A stretch of 64,000 nucleotides of DNA from JAPSGM01 sp036556985 (lineage in GTDB: Bacteria; Chloroflexota; Limnocylindria; QHBO01), in contig DATBIK010000007.1 in NCBI GenBank assembly GCA_036556985.1, positions 1 to 64,000 on the forward strand, read 5' to 3'. A model generated the notes under the pieces. That model was not told the origin of the DNA, made no database searches, and saw only the letters and a program-made list of their open reading frames with translations. Each line of letters starts with the position of its first letter. Positions within the stretch are counted from its first letter, which is position 1. Below, piece after piece: positions 1 to 7,840 of the stretch. Position numbers and translations under genes: made by a program.

Positions 1-38
1 GCTTCCAGTGACGCATCGACCGTCGCCCGCCCGCGCAC
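1..38 (-). CDS. RNA polymerase sigma factor (ECF/SigJ-like), 5' fragment
   Basis: Only the first dozen codons lie in the window; the gene runs off the left edge. From a GTG at 38 the frame reads VRGRATVDASLEA. The VDASLEA string matches the usual N-terminus of the sigma factors encoded directly after YCII-domain proteins in Actinobacteria and Chloroflexota. Position supports it too: it starts 11 bp after the stop of a YCII gene on the same strand. The product would direct RNA polymerase to a small regulon. The identity rests on a very short peptide plus context, so the start codon and exact family are uncertain. Confidence 0.5.
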   Translation of the reverse strand, partial: MRGRATVDASLE

Positions 39-48
39 CGCTCCGCCG

Positions 49-396
49 CTACTCCTCGCGGACGACGATCGGCCGGATCTCGAGCGTGTCCGGGCCGGGC
101 CAGCCGGAGACGAGCGCGATCGCGGCGTCGAGGTCCGCCACGTCGATGACCGCGTAGCCGCCCACCGACTCCTTGGCCTCGATGAACGGGCCGTCCGTGA
201 CGGTCGCGTTCCCCGTGCGGTCGAGCCGCACCGTGGTCGCGGTCTCGACGCCCTGCAGCTGGTGCCCTTCCAGGATCTCCCCCGAGGCGGCGTGGTCGTT
301 CCACCACGTCACGATGCGTCCGTACGTCTCGCGCTCTTCCTGCTCGGTGAGCTCGTCCCAGGCCTCGTTGCCGCTGATGAGGACCATGTACTTCAT
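49..396 (-). CDS. YCII-domain (YciI/DGPF) protein
   Basis: 115-residue protein of the YCII-related fold, a dimeric alpha/beta barrel of unknown enzymatic role often paired with ECF-type sigma factors. It opens MKYMVLISGNE and carries the family hallmark DGPFIEAKE followed by VGGYAVIDVADLDAAIALV, ending in EIRPIVV. A longer in-frame extension to 450 exists. I prefer the ATG at 396 because it begins the conserved first strand and is preceded by GAGGGA 7 nt upstream. A probable sigma factor gene follows 11 bp downstream on the same strand, which is the classic arrangement for this family. It probably acts in the cytoplasm; its substrate is unknown. Confidence 0.85.
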   Translation of the reverse strand: MKYMVLISGNEAWDELTEQEERETYGRIVTWWNDHAASGEILEGHQLQGVETATTVRLDRTGNATVTDGPFIEAKESVGGYAVIDVADLDAAIALVSGWPGPDTLEIRPIVVREE

Positions 397-494
397 CGGT
401 TCGTCCCTCGTGCGCTCTCGGCGCATCGGATGTGCGCCATTCATTGTCATCGACGCGCGACATTTGTCGGAATCGACCGATGCGTCGCCCGGGT

Positions 495-500
495 CACAAT
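495..500 (+). promoter_or_regulatory. -10 element CACAAT of leaderless EamA gene
   Basis: The hexamer CACAAT is followed by 6 nt and then the ATG at 507. This spacing places the transcription start on the start codon. It is one of a series of similarly placed hexamers in this window and supports the choice of 507 over the upstream in-frame ATG at 432. Confidence 0.45.
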
Positions 501-506
501 CAGCGC

Positions 507-1511
507 ATGACCCCGCGACCCGCGCCCTCGACCATCTCCGTCGTCGTCGCCCTCGGCATCGTCTACGTGGTGTGGGGCAGCACCTACCTGGCGATCGCCT
601 ACGTCGTCGAGACGCTGCCGCCCTTCCTGGCGGCCGGCGCCCGCTTCCTCGTGGCCGGCGCGCTGCTGGGCGCGTTCCTCCTCGCCCAGGACCGATGGCG
701 CCGCCGCCGCGGCGCCCCCGGATCGGTCCATCGGCCGCGCTGGGTGGAATGGCGCACCGCGCTGATCGTGGGCACCCTCCTGCTCCTCGGCGGCAACGGG
801 ATGGTGATGGTCGCGGAGCAGACGATCCCGTCCGGGATCGCGGCGGTCATGATCGCCACCACGCCGATCTGGATGAACCTCTTCGACGCCGCCGTCACGC
901 GGCGCCGGCCGAGCTTCCTGGCCGTCGGCGGCCTGCTGGTGGGCCTGGTTGGCGTCGTCATCCTGCTCATGCCCGAGGAGGGCTTCGCGCGGCTCGACCC
1001 GGTCGGCATCGGGCTCCTGATCCTCGCCGAGCTCACCTGGGCCGCCGGCTCGGTGTACGCGCGCCACGGCCCGCTGCCGGCGAACGGCCTCACCGGGACG
1101 AGCATGCAGCAGCTGGCCGGCGGCATGTCGCTGGTCGTCGCCGCGTTGATCGCCGGCGAGCCTGGGCGGCTCGACCTGGCTGGCGTGTCGGCTGCCTCGT
1201 GGCTCGGCCTCGCGTACCTCACCGTGTTCGGCTCGCTCGTGGCCTTCACCGCCTACGTCTGGCTGCTGAACCACGTGGCGGTGTCGACAGTGTCGACCTA
1301 CGCCTACGTCAACCCGATCGTGGCGGTCGGTCTCGGCATGCTCTTCCGCAGCGAGGAGCTGTCGCCGCGGATGCTGGTCGCCGTGGCGCTCATCATCGGC
1401 GCGGTGGTGGCGATGGTGACCGGACGCCCGCGCGAGGCGGAGGAGCCGGGCCCGTCGCCGGACGCCGCCTCGCTCGAGCCGGACGACGAGCTCGAGCGGG
1501 GTGCCGCATGA
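507..1511 (+). CDS. EamA-family (DMT superfamily) transporter
   Basis: 334-residue inner-membrane protein with about ten hydrophobic helices arranged as two EamA repeats. The first repeat begins VALGIVYVVWGSTYLAIAYVV, the family signature including the WGS(T/S)(Y/F) motif. The second repeat begins near residue 175 (GLLILAELTWAAGSVYARHG). Family members export amino acids, nucleobases or other metabolites, but the substrate cannot be read from the sequence. The C-terminus is a charged, Glu/Asp-rich cytoplasmic tail. A start at 507 begins just before the first helix and lies 6 nt after a CACAAT hexamer. The stop overlaps the start of the next small gene (ATGA), so the two are probably co-transcribed. 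Confidence 0.88.
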   Translation: MTPRPAPSTISVVVALGIVYVVWGSTYLAIAYVVETLPPFLAAGARFLVAGALLGAFLLAQDRWRRRRGAPGSVHRPRWVEWRTALIVGTLLLLGGNGMVMVAEQTIPSGIAAVMIATTPIWMNLFDAAVTRRRPSFLAVGGLLVGLVGVVILLMPEEGFARLDPVGIGLLILAELTWAAGSVYARHGPLPANGLTGTSMQQLAGGMSLVVAALIAGEPGRLDLAGVSAASWLGLAYLTVFGSLVAFTAYVWLLNHVAVSTVSTYAYVNPIVAVGLGMLFRSEELSPRMLVAVALIIGAVVAMVTGRPREAEEPGPSPDAASLEPDDELERGAA

Positions 1512-1786
1512 GCCATCCCGTCGAGGTAGCCTGCAGCCCCGCCGGATCCGGCTGGACCTGCGTGGTCACCGTCGGGACCGATGCCGCGGCCACTCGTCAC
1601 CACGTGACGGTCGACGCCGCGCTGCTCGCGCGGCTGCGCCCCGGCGATGATGACCCGGTCGATCTCGTGCGCGACTCGTTCGCCTTCCTGCTCGCCCGCG
1701 AGCCCCGGGAGGCGATCCTGGGCGAGTTCGACCTGCCGGTCATCGGCAGATACTTCCCGGAGTGGGAGTCCGAGATCGCGGGCTAG
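1508..1786 (+). CDS. conserved hypothetical protein, 92 aa
   Basis: Small acidic soluble protein. It starts with an ATG that overlaps the stop of the EamA gene (ATGA), a strong sign of translational coupling. No catalytic motif is visible. The C-terminal half (DSFAFLLAREPREAILGEF then DLPVIGRYFPEWESEI) looks like a compact helical segment that I recall from unannotated actinobacterial and Chloroflexota proteins. The product may assist or regulate the transporter, but this is only inferred from the overlap. Its stop overlaps the stop of the convergent CapA-like gene. Confidence 0.7.
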   Translation: MSHPVEVACSPAGSGWTCVVTVGTDAAATRHHVTVDAALLARLRPGDDDPVDLVRDSFAFLLAREPREAILGEFDLPVIGRYFPEWESEIAG

Positions 1787-3393
1787 TCGATGGTCGAGTA
1801 CTTCCAGACCCGCTGGAGGACGTAGCTGCCGTCGCCCTCCGGGTCGAGCAGCGCCGGACGTGCGGCGAGGATCTGGACGGTCGGACGCAGCCGGACGTTC
1901 ACGAGCGTCGTGCCGCGGAAAGTCAGGTCGAGGATGAGCCCCTCCTGCGTCTCCTGCCACCAGCCCTGCCCGAACACGAAGTTGCCGGGGCTGACCAGCA
2001 CGACGCTCGGGCCGTCGGCCCGGTCGCGAAGGAGCAGCGGGCCGGCGACGTGAGTGCCGGAGCCGATGACGTGGTCGCAGCCGGCCCCGTCGAACCAGCC
2101 CAGCTGCTGCTCCTGGAGCGGATACAGCTCGTCGTGGTACTCGGCGCCCCCCCACCACTGCGGGTTGCAGATGATCAGGTCGGCGCCGCCCTGCCGCGCC
2201 AGGCGGACCCCGCGGCGGACGTTCTCGCGGGTGATCCACGGCACGCCCGGCGTGTCGGGGCCGGCGGCGGCGACGCCGGGCACGTCGTTGAAGGCCACGA
2301 AGCCGACCCGCAGGCCGGCGACCTCGACGTAGGTCGGTTCGAGGGCCTCCCGGAGATTCATGCCCAGCCCCGTGCGCCGCAGACCATACTCGTCCATGAG
2401 CTCCAGCGTGGACTGGATGCCCGCCACGCCCTGGTCGCTCAGGTGGTTTGCGGCCAGGTAGATCGCGTCGAGCCCAAGGTGGTCCCGCCACAGCGGCAGG
2501 ACGTCCTCCGGCACGCTGAACACGTTCAGCGGATCGGAGATCGAGCGCGGGACCCACCTGTCGGACGGCACGACCGGGCATTCGTGGTCGGCGATCGCCA
2601 CGTCCGAGCGACGGACGAGGGCGGCGGTGGCGCCATCGTTGCCGGTGTCGATCGGGTCGACCGGAACGGCGTTCTCGAACGGCGGGACCACCGGCGGGTC
2701 GACCGGGGCGGGTGCCGCGTAGCGGGCGGTGCCGCCGTCGAAGATCCAGCGCCAGCCCTTGCCAAGCGTATGCGCCTGGTGGGCGGCCCAGCGATCGGCG
2801 CACAGGCTGCCGAGGTTGGTCAGCGTCCAGATCTCCGACGGGTCGTACGCGGCCCAGGCCGCGTCGAACCCGTCCGCGCCGGGCGTCGCCAGGCCGGTGA
2901 TCGGGTAGTCGAGGGCACGCGCCTCGGTGTCGCCGAACAGGTCGGGCCCGAAGATGCGGAACGGCCCGTCACCCGGCAGGGGCACGACCTTCGTCGCGGG
3001 CTCGACGAGGCCCGGCGGGAGGAGGGCCACCCGGGCCTGGTCCGCCTCGAGCAGGCGGGCGATCTCATTGGCGGCGACGCAGGCGCTCCCGTCCGGCACG
3101 CGCGGCCGCTGGACGTCGACGCCGCACGGGACCACCAGCTCGCCGCGGCGGGCGAGCCGGCGAAGCTCCTGGATCGAGATCACGTGCTTCAGGTTCGTGA
3201 TCCCGGTGACGACCGCGAGCGGGAACTCGATCGCCTGTGGCCCGCCCGGCGAGGCCGAGGCCGGCGCGTCCGACGGTGCCGGGCCCCCGGAGGCGGGCGT
3301 TCCATCGGCTGAAGGGCCGGCGGAGGGCTGGTCGGAGCCGCAGCCGGCAAGGATCGCGAGCGCGATCGCCAGGCTGACGGCCCGCTGGCTCAT
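1783..3393 (-). CDS. CapA/PgsA-like (PGA_cap) lipoprotein, metallophosphatase fold
   Basis: 536 residues. The N-terminus MSQRAVSLAIALAILAGC is a short lipoprotein signal peptide with lipobox LAGC, followed by a Ser/Ala/Pro-rich linker, so the protein should be anchored outside the membrane. The C-terminal ~300 residues match the PGA_cap family, a calcineurin-like fold: AANHLSDQGVAGIQSTLELM, VGFVAFNDVPG, LIICNPQWWGGAEY, and VIGSGTHVAGPLLL followed by a VSPGNFVFGQ strand. Relatives act in poly-gamma-glutamate or capsule metabolism. The N-terminal ~200 residues are less conserved. The start at 3393 is chosen because it gives the signal peptide; an in-frame extension to 3555 lacks one. The role in this organism is inferred. 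Confidence 0.82.
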   Translation of the reverse strand: MSQRAVSLAIALAILAGCGSDQPSAGPSADGTPASGGPAPSDAPASASPGGPQAIEFPLAVVTGITNLKHVISIQELRRLARRGELVVPCGVDVQRPRVPDGSACVAANEIARLLEADQARVALLPPGLVEPATKVVPLPGDGPFRIFGPDLFGDTEARALDYPITGLATPGADGFDAAWAAYDPSEIWTLTNLGSLCADRWAAHQAHTLGKGWRWIFDGGTARYAAPAPVDPPVVPPFENAVPVDPIDTGNDGATAALVRRSDVAIADHECPVVPSDRWVPRSISDPLNVFSVPEDVLPLWRDHLGLDAIYLAANHLSDQGVAGIQSTLELMDEYGLRRTGLGMNLREALEPTYVEVAGLRVGFVAFNDVPGVAAAGPDTPGVPWITRENVRRGVRLARQGGADLIICNPQWWGGAEYHDELYPLQEQQLGWFDGAGCDHVIGSGTHVAGPLLLRDRADGPSVVLVSPGNFVFGQGWWQETQEGLILDLTFRGTTLVNVRLRPTVQILAARPALLDPEGDGSYVLQRVWKYSTID

Positions 3394-3410
3394 GCGAACA
3401 ATCACCACGG

Positions 3411-3416
3411 TATGGT
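3411..3416 (+). promoter_or_regulatory. -10 element TATGGT ahead of VanY-like gene
   Basis: TATGGT lies 8 nt before the ATG at 3425, in the 31-bp gap between divergent genes. The spacer AGGGGGCG could also serve as a ribosome binding site, so the mRNA is either leaderless or has a very short leader. Confidence 0.45.
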
Positions 3417-3424
3417 AGGGGGCG

Positions 3425-4417
3425 ATGCGCACACGCCGCAGGGCATCCGCTGCCCTGGCCCTCGTCGCCGCGCTCCTCGTCATCCCGTGGAGCGCTCCGC
3501 CTGCCGTGCGCGCGGTGGGGCCGCTGCCCGACTGCCGGCTCGACGACGTGCTCACCGTGCCGCGCGGCTACGACGACTGGAGCGTGACCCTCGTCGACTG
3601 GCTGCTCCGGGTCCCGCGCCGGTACGTCCCGCCGGACCTCGTGCCGGTCAGCGAGGCAGGCATCGCCGGACCCGGCCTCATCCGCCAGGTGGCGATCGAC
3701 GACCTCCGTGCCCTGGCAGAGGCCGCGGCCGCGAATGGCACTCCCATCGAGGTCAACAGCCCCTACCGCAGCTACCAGGAGCAGGTCGCGTCGTTCAACG
3801 GCTGGGTCGCGGTGGACGGCTACGAGGACGCGATCACCTACTCGCATCGCCCGGGGCACTCGGAGCACCAGCTCGGGCTGACGATCGACTTCCAGGCGCT
3901 CGGCGGACCAAGCGCGTTGCAGGGCGATTGGGCGACCACCCCGACGGGCGGATGGATGATCGAGAACTCGTGGCGCTACGGCTGGGTGCTCAGCTACCCG
4001 CTCGGACCGAACGGCGAGATCTTCTCGCAGGAGACCTGCTTCCACTACGAGCCGTGGCACTACCGGTACGTCGGGCGGGAGATCGCTCGCAGGATCCATC
4101 GCGCGGGGCTGACGATCCGCGAGTACCTGTGGAAGCACCACACCATGCTCGACACGAACCTCCAGCCGGTGGCGACCCCAACGCCATCGCCGACCCCGAC
4201 ACCCACACCGACGCCCACGCCCTCACCGACACCCACTGAGGCGCCGTCCGACACGCCGATGCCGACGCCGTCGCTCGCGCCCAGCGAGTCCCCGGATGCC
4301 TCGCCCGTCGGCGAGCTGCTCGATAACCCGTGGCTCCTGGCGGTTGCCGGCTTCGCGGTGCTCCTCCTAATCGCCGCGATCGCTTTCGCGGCGCGACGCC
4401 GCCCCACGGCGCGCTGA
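3425..4417 (+). CDS. VanY-type D-alanyl-D-alanine carboxypeptidase (M15B)
   Basis: 330 residues. A signal peptide (about residues 1-30, ALALVAALLVIPWSAPPAVRA) precedes the M15B domain. Zinc-site motifs are intact: SHRPGHSEHQLGLTIDF (about residues 139-157, His and Asp ligands) and CFHYEPWHYRY (about 204-214, catalytic Glu and third His). The upstream element SPYRSYQEQVASF is also family-typical. The enzyme would trim the terminal D-Ala of peptidoglycan stem peptides outside the membrane. After the catalytic domain comes a Pro/Thr-rich linker and a final hydrophobic helix (LLAVAGFAVLLLIAAIAFAA) ending in RRRPTAR, so the domain is tethered to the membrane by its C-terminus. It converges with the sensor kinase gene with a 1-bp gap. 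Confidence 0.9.
   Translation: MRTRRRASAALALVAALLVIPWSAPPAVRAVGPLPDCRLDDVLTVPRGYDDWSVTLVDWLLRVPRRYVPPDLVPVSEAGIAGPGLIRQVAIDDLRALAEAAAANGTPIEVNSPYRSYQEQVASFNGWVAVDGYEDAITYSHRPGHSEHQLGLTIDFQALGGPSALQGDWATTPTGGWMIENSWRYGWVLSYPLGPNGEIFSQETCFHYEPWHYRYVGREIARRIHRAGLTIREYLWKHHTMLDTNLQPVATPTPSPTPTPTPTPTPSPTPTEAPSDTPMPTPSLAPSESPDASPVGELLDNPWLLAVAGFAVLLLIAAIAFAARRRPTAR
4174..4241 (+). repeat. Pro-Thr/Ser codon repeat (wall-spanning linker)
   Basis: Imperfect tandem repetition of CCN-ACN codons (CCGACACCCACACCGACGCC and variants) encodes the PTPTPTPSP linker of the VanY-like protein. It is low-complexity coding sequence, prone to length variation by slippage, and not a CRISPR or satellite. Confidence 0.75.
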
Positions 4418-4418
4418 G

Positions 4419-5489
4419 TCAGGCCGGCGCTGCCGGCAGCCGGAACCAGATGGAGGTGCGCCCGTCGGCTGAGGCCGCGCCGACCTGGCCGCCGTGGGCC
4501 TCCACGATCTGGCGCACGATCGCCAGGCCGATCCCCGCGCCGCCGCTGACGCGGGCCCGCGAGGGGTCGACGCGATGGAGCCGCTCCCAGATGAGCGGCA
4601 GCTCGTCGGGCGGGATGTCGGCGCCGGTGTTCTCGACCGCGCAGCGCACCCAGCCGCCCTCCTCGCGGAGTCGGACCACGATCTCGCCGCCATCGTCGGT
4701 GTAGCGCGCCGCGTTCTGCATGAGGTTGCTGAGGACCTGGCCGACCGCGTCCGGCTCGGCCAGCAGACGAGGGAGAGACGCGGGATCCTCGACCCGGATG
4801 GCAATTCGCCGGCTGGCAAGCTCCGGGGACTGGATCGCCACGGCCCGCTCGACGAGGGCGGCGAGGTCCACTTCTCCGCGGGCCTGCTCCCGGTGGCCGG
4901 CCTCGCCGCGCGCCAGCTGGTCGAGCCCCTCCACCAGCCGCGTGAGCCGGACGATCTCCTCGTGGACGGTGCGGAGCATCTCCGGCGTGGGCTCGACCAC
5001 GCCATCGGCCATCGCTTCCAGGTAGCCCTGGAGCGAGGTGAGCGGCGTGCGCAGCTCGTGCGCCACGTCCTCGACGAGGGCGCGGCGCAGCTCCTCGACA
5101 CGCTGCAGCGTGGCGGCCATGGCGTTGAAGGCATCGGTCAGGCGCTGGAGCTCGGGATCGGGGGCGGCCGGGACACGGGCGGCGAGGTCGCCGCTGGCGA
5201 TGGCGCGCGAGGCATCGGCCATGCGGTCGAGCGGGCGGAGGATCCGGCGCAGGAGCCACCAGGCGGCCAGTCCGCCGAGGACGACCCCCACCCCCGCGCC
5301 GAGAAGCAGGACCTGGCCGACGTACTCGTCGAACATCGCCTGGGCCTCCGCCTCGGAGGCGCCGGCCTCCATGGCGAGGTGCATGATCTGCGCCGATCCG
5401 AAGCGGTGCACGGCGAGGATCATGACGCCGGCAACCACGAGGGCCATGAGCGCCCACAGGCCGATGAGACGGACCCGGAGCGTGGGCAT
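4419..5489 (-). CDS. HAMP-containing sensor histidine kinase
   Basis: 356 residues. Two membrane helices (LIGLWALMALVVAGVMILAV near the N-terminus and VLLLGAGVGVVLGGLAAWWL) bracket a very short extracellular loop of about 40 residues. They are followed by HAMP (RILRPLDRMADASRAIASGD), the HisKA box VEDVAHELRTPLTSLQGYL with phosphoacceptor His near residue 140, the N box LSNLMQNAARYTDDGG and the G box GAGIGLAIVRQIVEAHGG. The short sensory loop suggests that it detects a membrane or envelope signal. The start MPTLRVRLIGLW at 5489 lies 13 bp after the response-regulator stop; upstream in-frame Met codons fall inside that gene. It pairs with the OmpR-type regulator encoded just upstream. Confidence 0.92.
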   Translation of the reverse strand: MPTLRVRLIGLWALMALVVAGVMILAVHRFGSAQIMHLAMEAGASEAEAQAMFDEYVGQVLLLGAGVGVVLGGLAAWWLLRRILRPLDRMADASRAIASGDLAARVPAAPDPELQRLTDAFNAMAATLQRVEELRRALVEDVAHELRTPLTSLQGYLEAMADGVVEPTPEMLRTVHEEIVRLTRLVEGLDQLARGEAGHREQARGEVDLAALVERAVAIQSPELASRRIAIRVEDPASLPRLLAEPDAVGQVLSNLMQNAARYTDDGGEIVVRLREEGGWVRCAVENTGADIPPDELPLIWERLHRVDPSRARVSGGAGIGLAIVRQIVEAHGGQVGAASADGRTSIWFRLPAAPA

Positions 5490-5502
5490 CGCGGCGCTCC
5501 GG

Positions 5503-6219
5503 TTAGCCTGCCGGGGCGGGCTCGCGGCGCTCGACCGGCGCAACGAACTTGTAGCCGACGGTGCGCACCGTGGCGATCCAGCGGGGAGCGGCGGCATCGT
5601 CACCCAGCTTCCGGCGCAGCCGCCCGAGGTGGACGTCGATCGTCCGGTCGATGATCCCCGGGTCGTCCATGCCGTGGATCGCGTCGATGAGGTCGTCGCG
5701 GGTGAAGACCCGGCCGGGGCGCTGCATGAGGCCGCGCAGGATGCGGAACTCGAACGGCGTGAGATCGAGCGAGCGTCCGTCGAGGCGCGCCTCGACCGCG
5801 TTCGGGTCGACTTCGAGCGAGCCGGCGACCAGGATCGGCTCCTCGCGGTCCTCCTCGAGCCGCCGCCGGCGGAGGAGCGCCCGCACCCGGGCCATGAGCT
5901 CGCGGGGGCTGAATGGCTTCACGACGTAGTCGTCGGCGCCCATGTCCAGGCCGATGACCTTGTCGCCCTCGCCGCTCCGCGCGGTGAGCAGCAGGATCGG
6001 CACGTCCGAGTCGTCGCGGATGCGGCGGCAGACCTCGAAGCCGTCGAGGCCGGGGAGCATGACGTCGAGGAGGACGAGGTCCGGCCGCTGGCGGAGCGCG
6101 GCGTCCAGGGCGGCCTCGCCATCGGCCGCGAACAGCGCCCGGTGTCCCTCGCGCTCGACGTACACGCGCAGGAGGTCGCGAATCTTCGCGTCGTCGTCGA
6201 CGAGGAGGACCGTGGCCAT
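5503..6219 (-). CDS. OmpR/PhoB-family response regulator
   Basis: 238 residues. The receiver domain begins MATVLLVDDDAKIRDLLRVY, with the acidic pair DDD, phosphoacceptor in LVLLDVMLPGLDG, Thr in ILLLTARS and Lys in DDYVVKPFSPRELMAR. The C-terminal winged-helix DNA-binding domain contains LTPFEFRILRGLMQRPGRVF and the recognition-helix/wing region DVHLGRLRRKLGDD. A start at 6219 gives the canonical receiver N-terminus and lies 7 nt from a TACTGT -10 hexamer. The kinase gene follows directly, so the pair forms an operon. Confidence 0.94.
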   Translation of the reverse strand: MATVLLVDDDAKIRDLLRVYVEREGHRALFAADGEAALDAALRQRPDLVLLDVMLPGLDGFEVCRRIRDDSDVPILLLTARSGEGDKVIGLDMGADDYVVKPFSPRELMARVRALLRRRRLEEDREEPILVAGSLEVDPNAVEARLDGRSLDLTPFEFRILRGLMQRPGRVFTRDDLIDAIHGMDDPGIIDRTIDVHLGRLRRKLGDDAAAPRWIATVRTVGYKFVAPVERREPAPAG

Positions 6220-6226
6220 GGCCCGC

Positions 6227-6232
6227 ACAGTA
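6227..6232 (-). promoter_or_regulatory. -10 element TACTGT of response-regulator/kinase operon
   Basis: Read on the minus strand, TACTGT is followed by 7 nt and the ATG at 6219. This is leaderless spacing. Confidence 0.5.
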
Positions 6233-6371
6233 TGTCTTCCGCGTGAAGGACCGATGAAGTGGGCGTTCGGTGCTGCGCGGGGCTCACCGAACGCAACCGC
6301 AGCGCTGGGAGGGCCGGCCGGCATGCTCTGAGCGGTCGCATCGGCAGGGGACACCCGAGCGCCGATCCACG

Positions 6372-6377
6372 TAACAT
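6372..6377 (+). promoter_or_regulatory. -10 element TAACAT of the kor operon
   Basis: TAACAT lies 9 nt before the ATG at 6387, the first gene of the four-gene ferredoxin oxidoreductase operon. No purine-rich ribosome binding site lies between them, which fits a leaderless or near-leaderless transcript. Confidence 0.5.
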
Positions 6378-6386
6378 TGGCCGCCC

Positions 6387-6689
6387 ATGACACGCGACCG
6401 GGCAGCGGGGGCCATCGGGTTCGGCTCCGGCACCTCCGACGACCACAAGGACGGCATCCGCTGGGTTGACTACGCCAACATCAGCTGGAACCCGGTCTTC
6501 TGCAAGCGCTGCGACATCTGTGTCGAGATCTGCCCCAAGGACACGCTCGTCCTGCGCAACGACGCGATCATCGAAGAGGAGAACTGCATCCTCTGCGGCC
6601 TGTGCGAGCGGTACTGCCCCGACCTGGCGATCGAGATGATCCCGTCGGCCGTCGCCGCCCACGAGGCGCGAAAGGGAGACGCCGGGTGA
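6387..6689 (+). CDS. korD: 2-oxoacid:ferredoxin oxidoreductase, delta (ferredoxin) subunit
   Basis: 100-residue protein with two [4Fe-4S] motifs: CKRCDICVEICP and CILCGLCERYCP, the standard CxxCxxCxxxCP pair. In multi-subunit Kor/Vor enzymes this subunit relays electrons from the thiamine-bound intermediate to free ferredoxin. It has an N-terminal extension of about 35 residues (GIRWVDYANISWNP) ahead of the clusters, as usual for KorD. It is first in the operon korD-korA-korB-korC; its stop overlaps the GTG of the next gene (GTGA). Confidence 0.9.
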   Translation: MTRDRAAGAIGFGSGTSDDHKDGIRWVDYANISWNPVFCKRCDICVEICPKDTLVLRNDAIIEEENCILCGLCERYCPDLAIEMIPSAVAAHEARKGDAG

Positions 6690-7825
6690 CGCGCCGTCTG
6701 ACCCAGGGCAACGAGGCGGTATTCCGCGGGGCGATCGCCGCCGGGGCGACCTACTACGCCGGCTACCCGATCTCGCCGTCCACCGAGATATTGAACGTCG
6801 CCTCCGGCTGGGCCGCCGATCATCCCGAGTTCCGATTCCTCCAGGCGGAGGACGAGATCGCGAGCGCGAACGCGATCATCGGCGCGTCGCTGGCGGGTGC
6901 CAAGGCGTTCACCGCCACGAGCGGGCCGGGGTTCAGCCTCATGCAGGAGGCGGTCGGCTATGCGCAGAAGGTCGGCGTGCCATGCGTCTTCGTCAACGTC
7001 CAGCGGGTCGGGCCCGCCACCGGGATGCCGACCATGCCCGGCCAGGGCGACGTGATGCAGGTGCGCTACGGCAGCACCGGTGACTACACTCCCATCGCCT
7101 TCTACCCGAACGGCGTGGAGGAGGCATTCCGGGTCACGATGCAGGCCTTCAACGCCGCGGAGGAGTCTCTCAGCCCGGTCGTGCTCCTCTCCGACACCTT
7201 CGTCGCGCACCTCAACGAGGTCGTCGACCTGGACGCGCTGGCCGAGGGGATGTCGGTCGTCGAGCGGGCCGTGCCGCCGCTGGGCCAACATGACGCCGGG
7301 AAGCCGCGGTTCTTCGCCGGCGTGCTCATGTACGAGCACGGGCCGAACGCCGGAGAGCCCGCCACCGCCGACGCCGACGAGTACCTGCGCCAGTTCTACG
7401 CTGCCAAGCAGCGCCACCTCGAGGTTGCGCGGCGCTATGCCCTGTACGAGCACGGCTGGAACGTGGACGCCAGTGTCCTGATCATCGCCTACGGCATCGT
7501 CTCGCGCGTGGCGGCGCCGCTCGCCCCGGACTATGCCCTGTTCCGCCCGATCCGCATCCACCCGGTGCTCGGCGACGAGCTGCGGGCGGTCGCCGACCGC
7601 TACGAGCAGGTTGTCTGCATCGAGGCCAACGACGGGCAGTACGCCGACCTCGCGCAGCTCGCGCTGGGGCGGGAGGTGAAGCGGGTGCCATTGCTCGGCG
7701 GCCGGATCAGCCTCGAGGCGGTGCGCGACGGCCTCGAGCGGGTGCTCGCCGGCGGGTCCGGTGATCCGCCGATCCCGCCCGCGCCGAGCGAGCACCAGCC
7801 GCGATCGCCGCTGGGCGTCGGGTAG
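6686..7825 (+). CDS. korA: 2-oxoacid:ferredoxin oxidoreductase, alpha subunit
   Basis: 379 residues, the normal length for the alpha subunit with the pyrimidine-binding and transketolase-C-like domains. Recognisable strings are QGNEAVFRGAIAAGATYYAGYPISPSTEI (the family N-terminus, split here by description), FLQAEDEIASANAIIGASLAG, AFTATSGPGFSLMQEA and VNVQRVGPATGMPT. The start is a GTG at 6686 that overlaps the korD stop and follows AGGGAG by a few bases. It forms the active site with KorB, oxidising a 2-oxoacid (probably 2-oxoglutarate, though a branched-chain substrate cannot be excluded) to acyl-CoA and CO2. Confidence 0.9.
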   Translation: MTRRLTQGNEAVFRGAIAAGATYYAGYPISPSTEILNVASGWAADHPEFRFLQAEDEIASANAIIGASLAGAKAFTATSGPGFSLMQEAVGYAQKVGVPCVFVNVQRVGPATGMPTMPGQGDVMQVRYGSTGDYTPIAFYPNGVEEAFRVTMQAFNAAEESLSPVVLLSDTFVAHLNEVVDLDALAEGMSVVERAVPPLGQHDAGKPRFFAGVLMYEHGPNAGEPATADADEYLRQFYAAKQRHLEVARRYALYEHGWNVDASVLIIAYGIVSRVAAPLAPDYALFRPIRIHPVLGDELRAVADRYEQVVCIEANDGQYADLAQLALGREVKRVPLLGGRISLEAVRDGLERVLAGGSGDPPIPPAPSEHQPRSPLGVG

Positions 7826-7840
7826 CGGAGGCATCGGTCC

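Noticed and set aside
173..1507. Plus-strand frame running through the EamA gene in another phase
   Set aside because: Arg/Pro-rich until 1508; only the last 92 codons, starting at the overlapping ATG, look like a real protein.
4174..4241. Short tandem units resembling a CRISPR or satellite array
   Set aside because: They are imperfect CCN-ACN codons in frame within the VanY-like gene, with no spacers.
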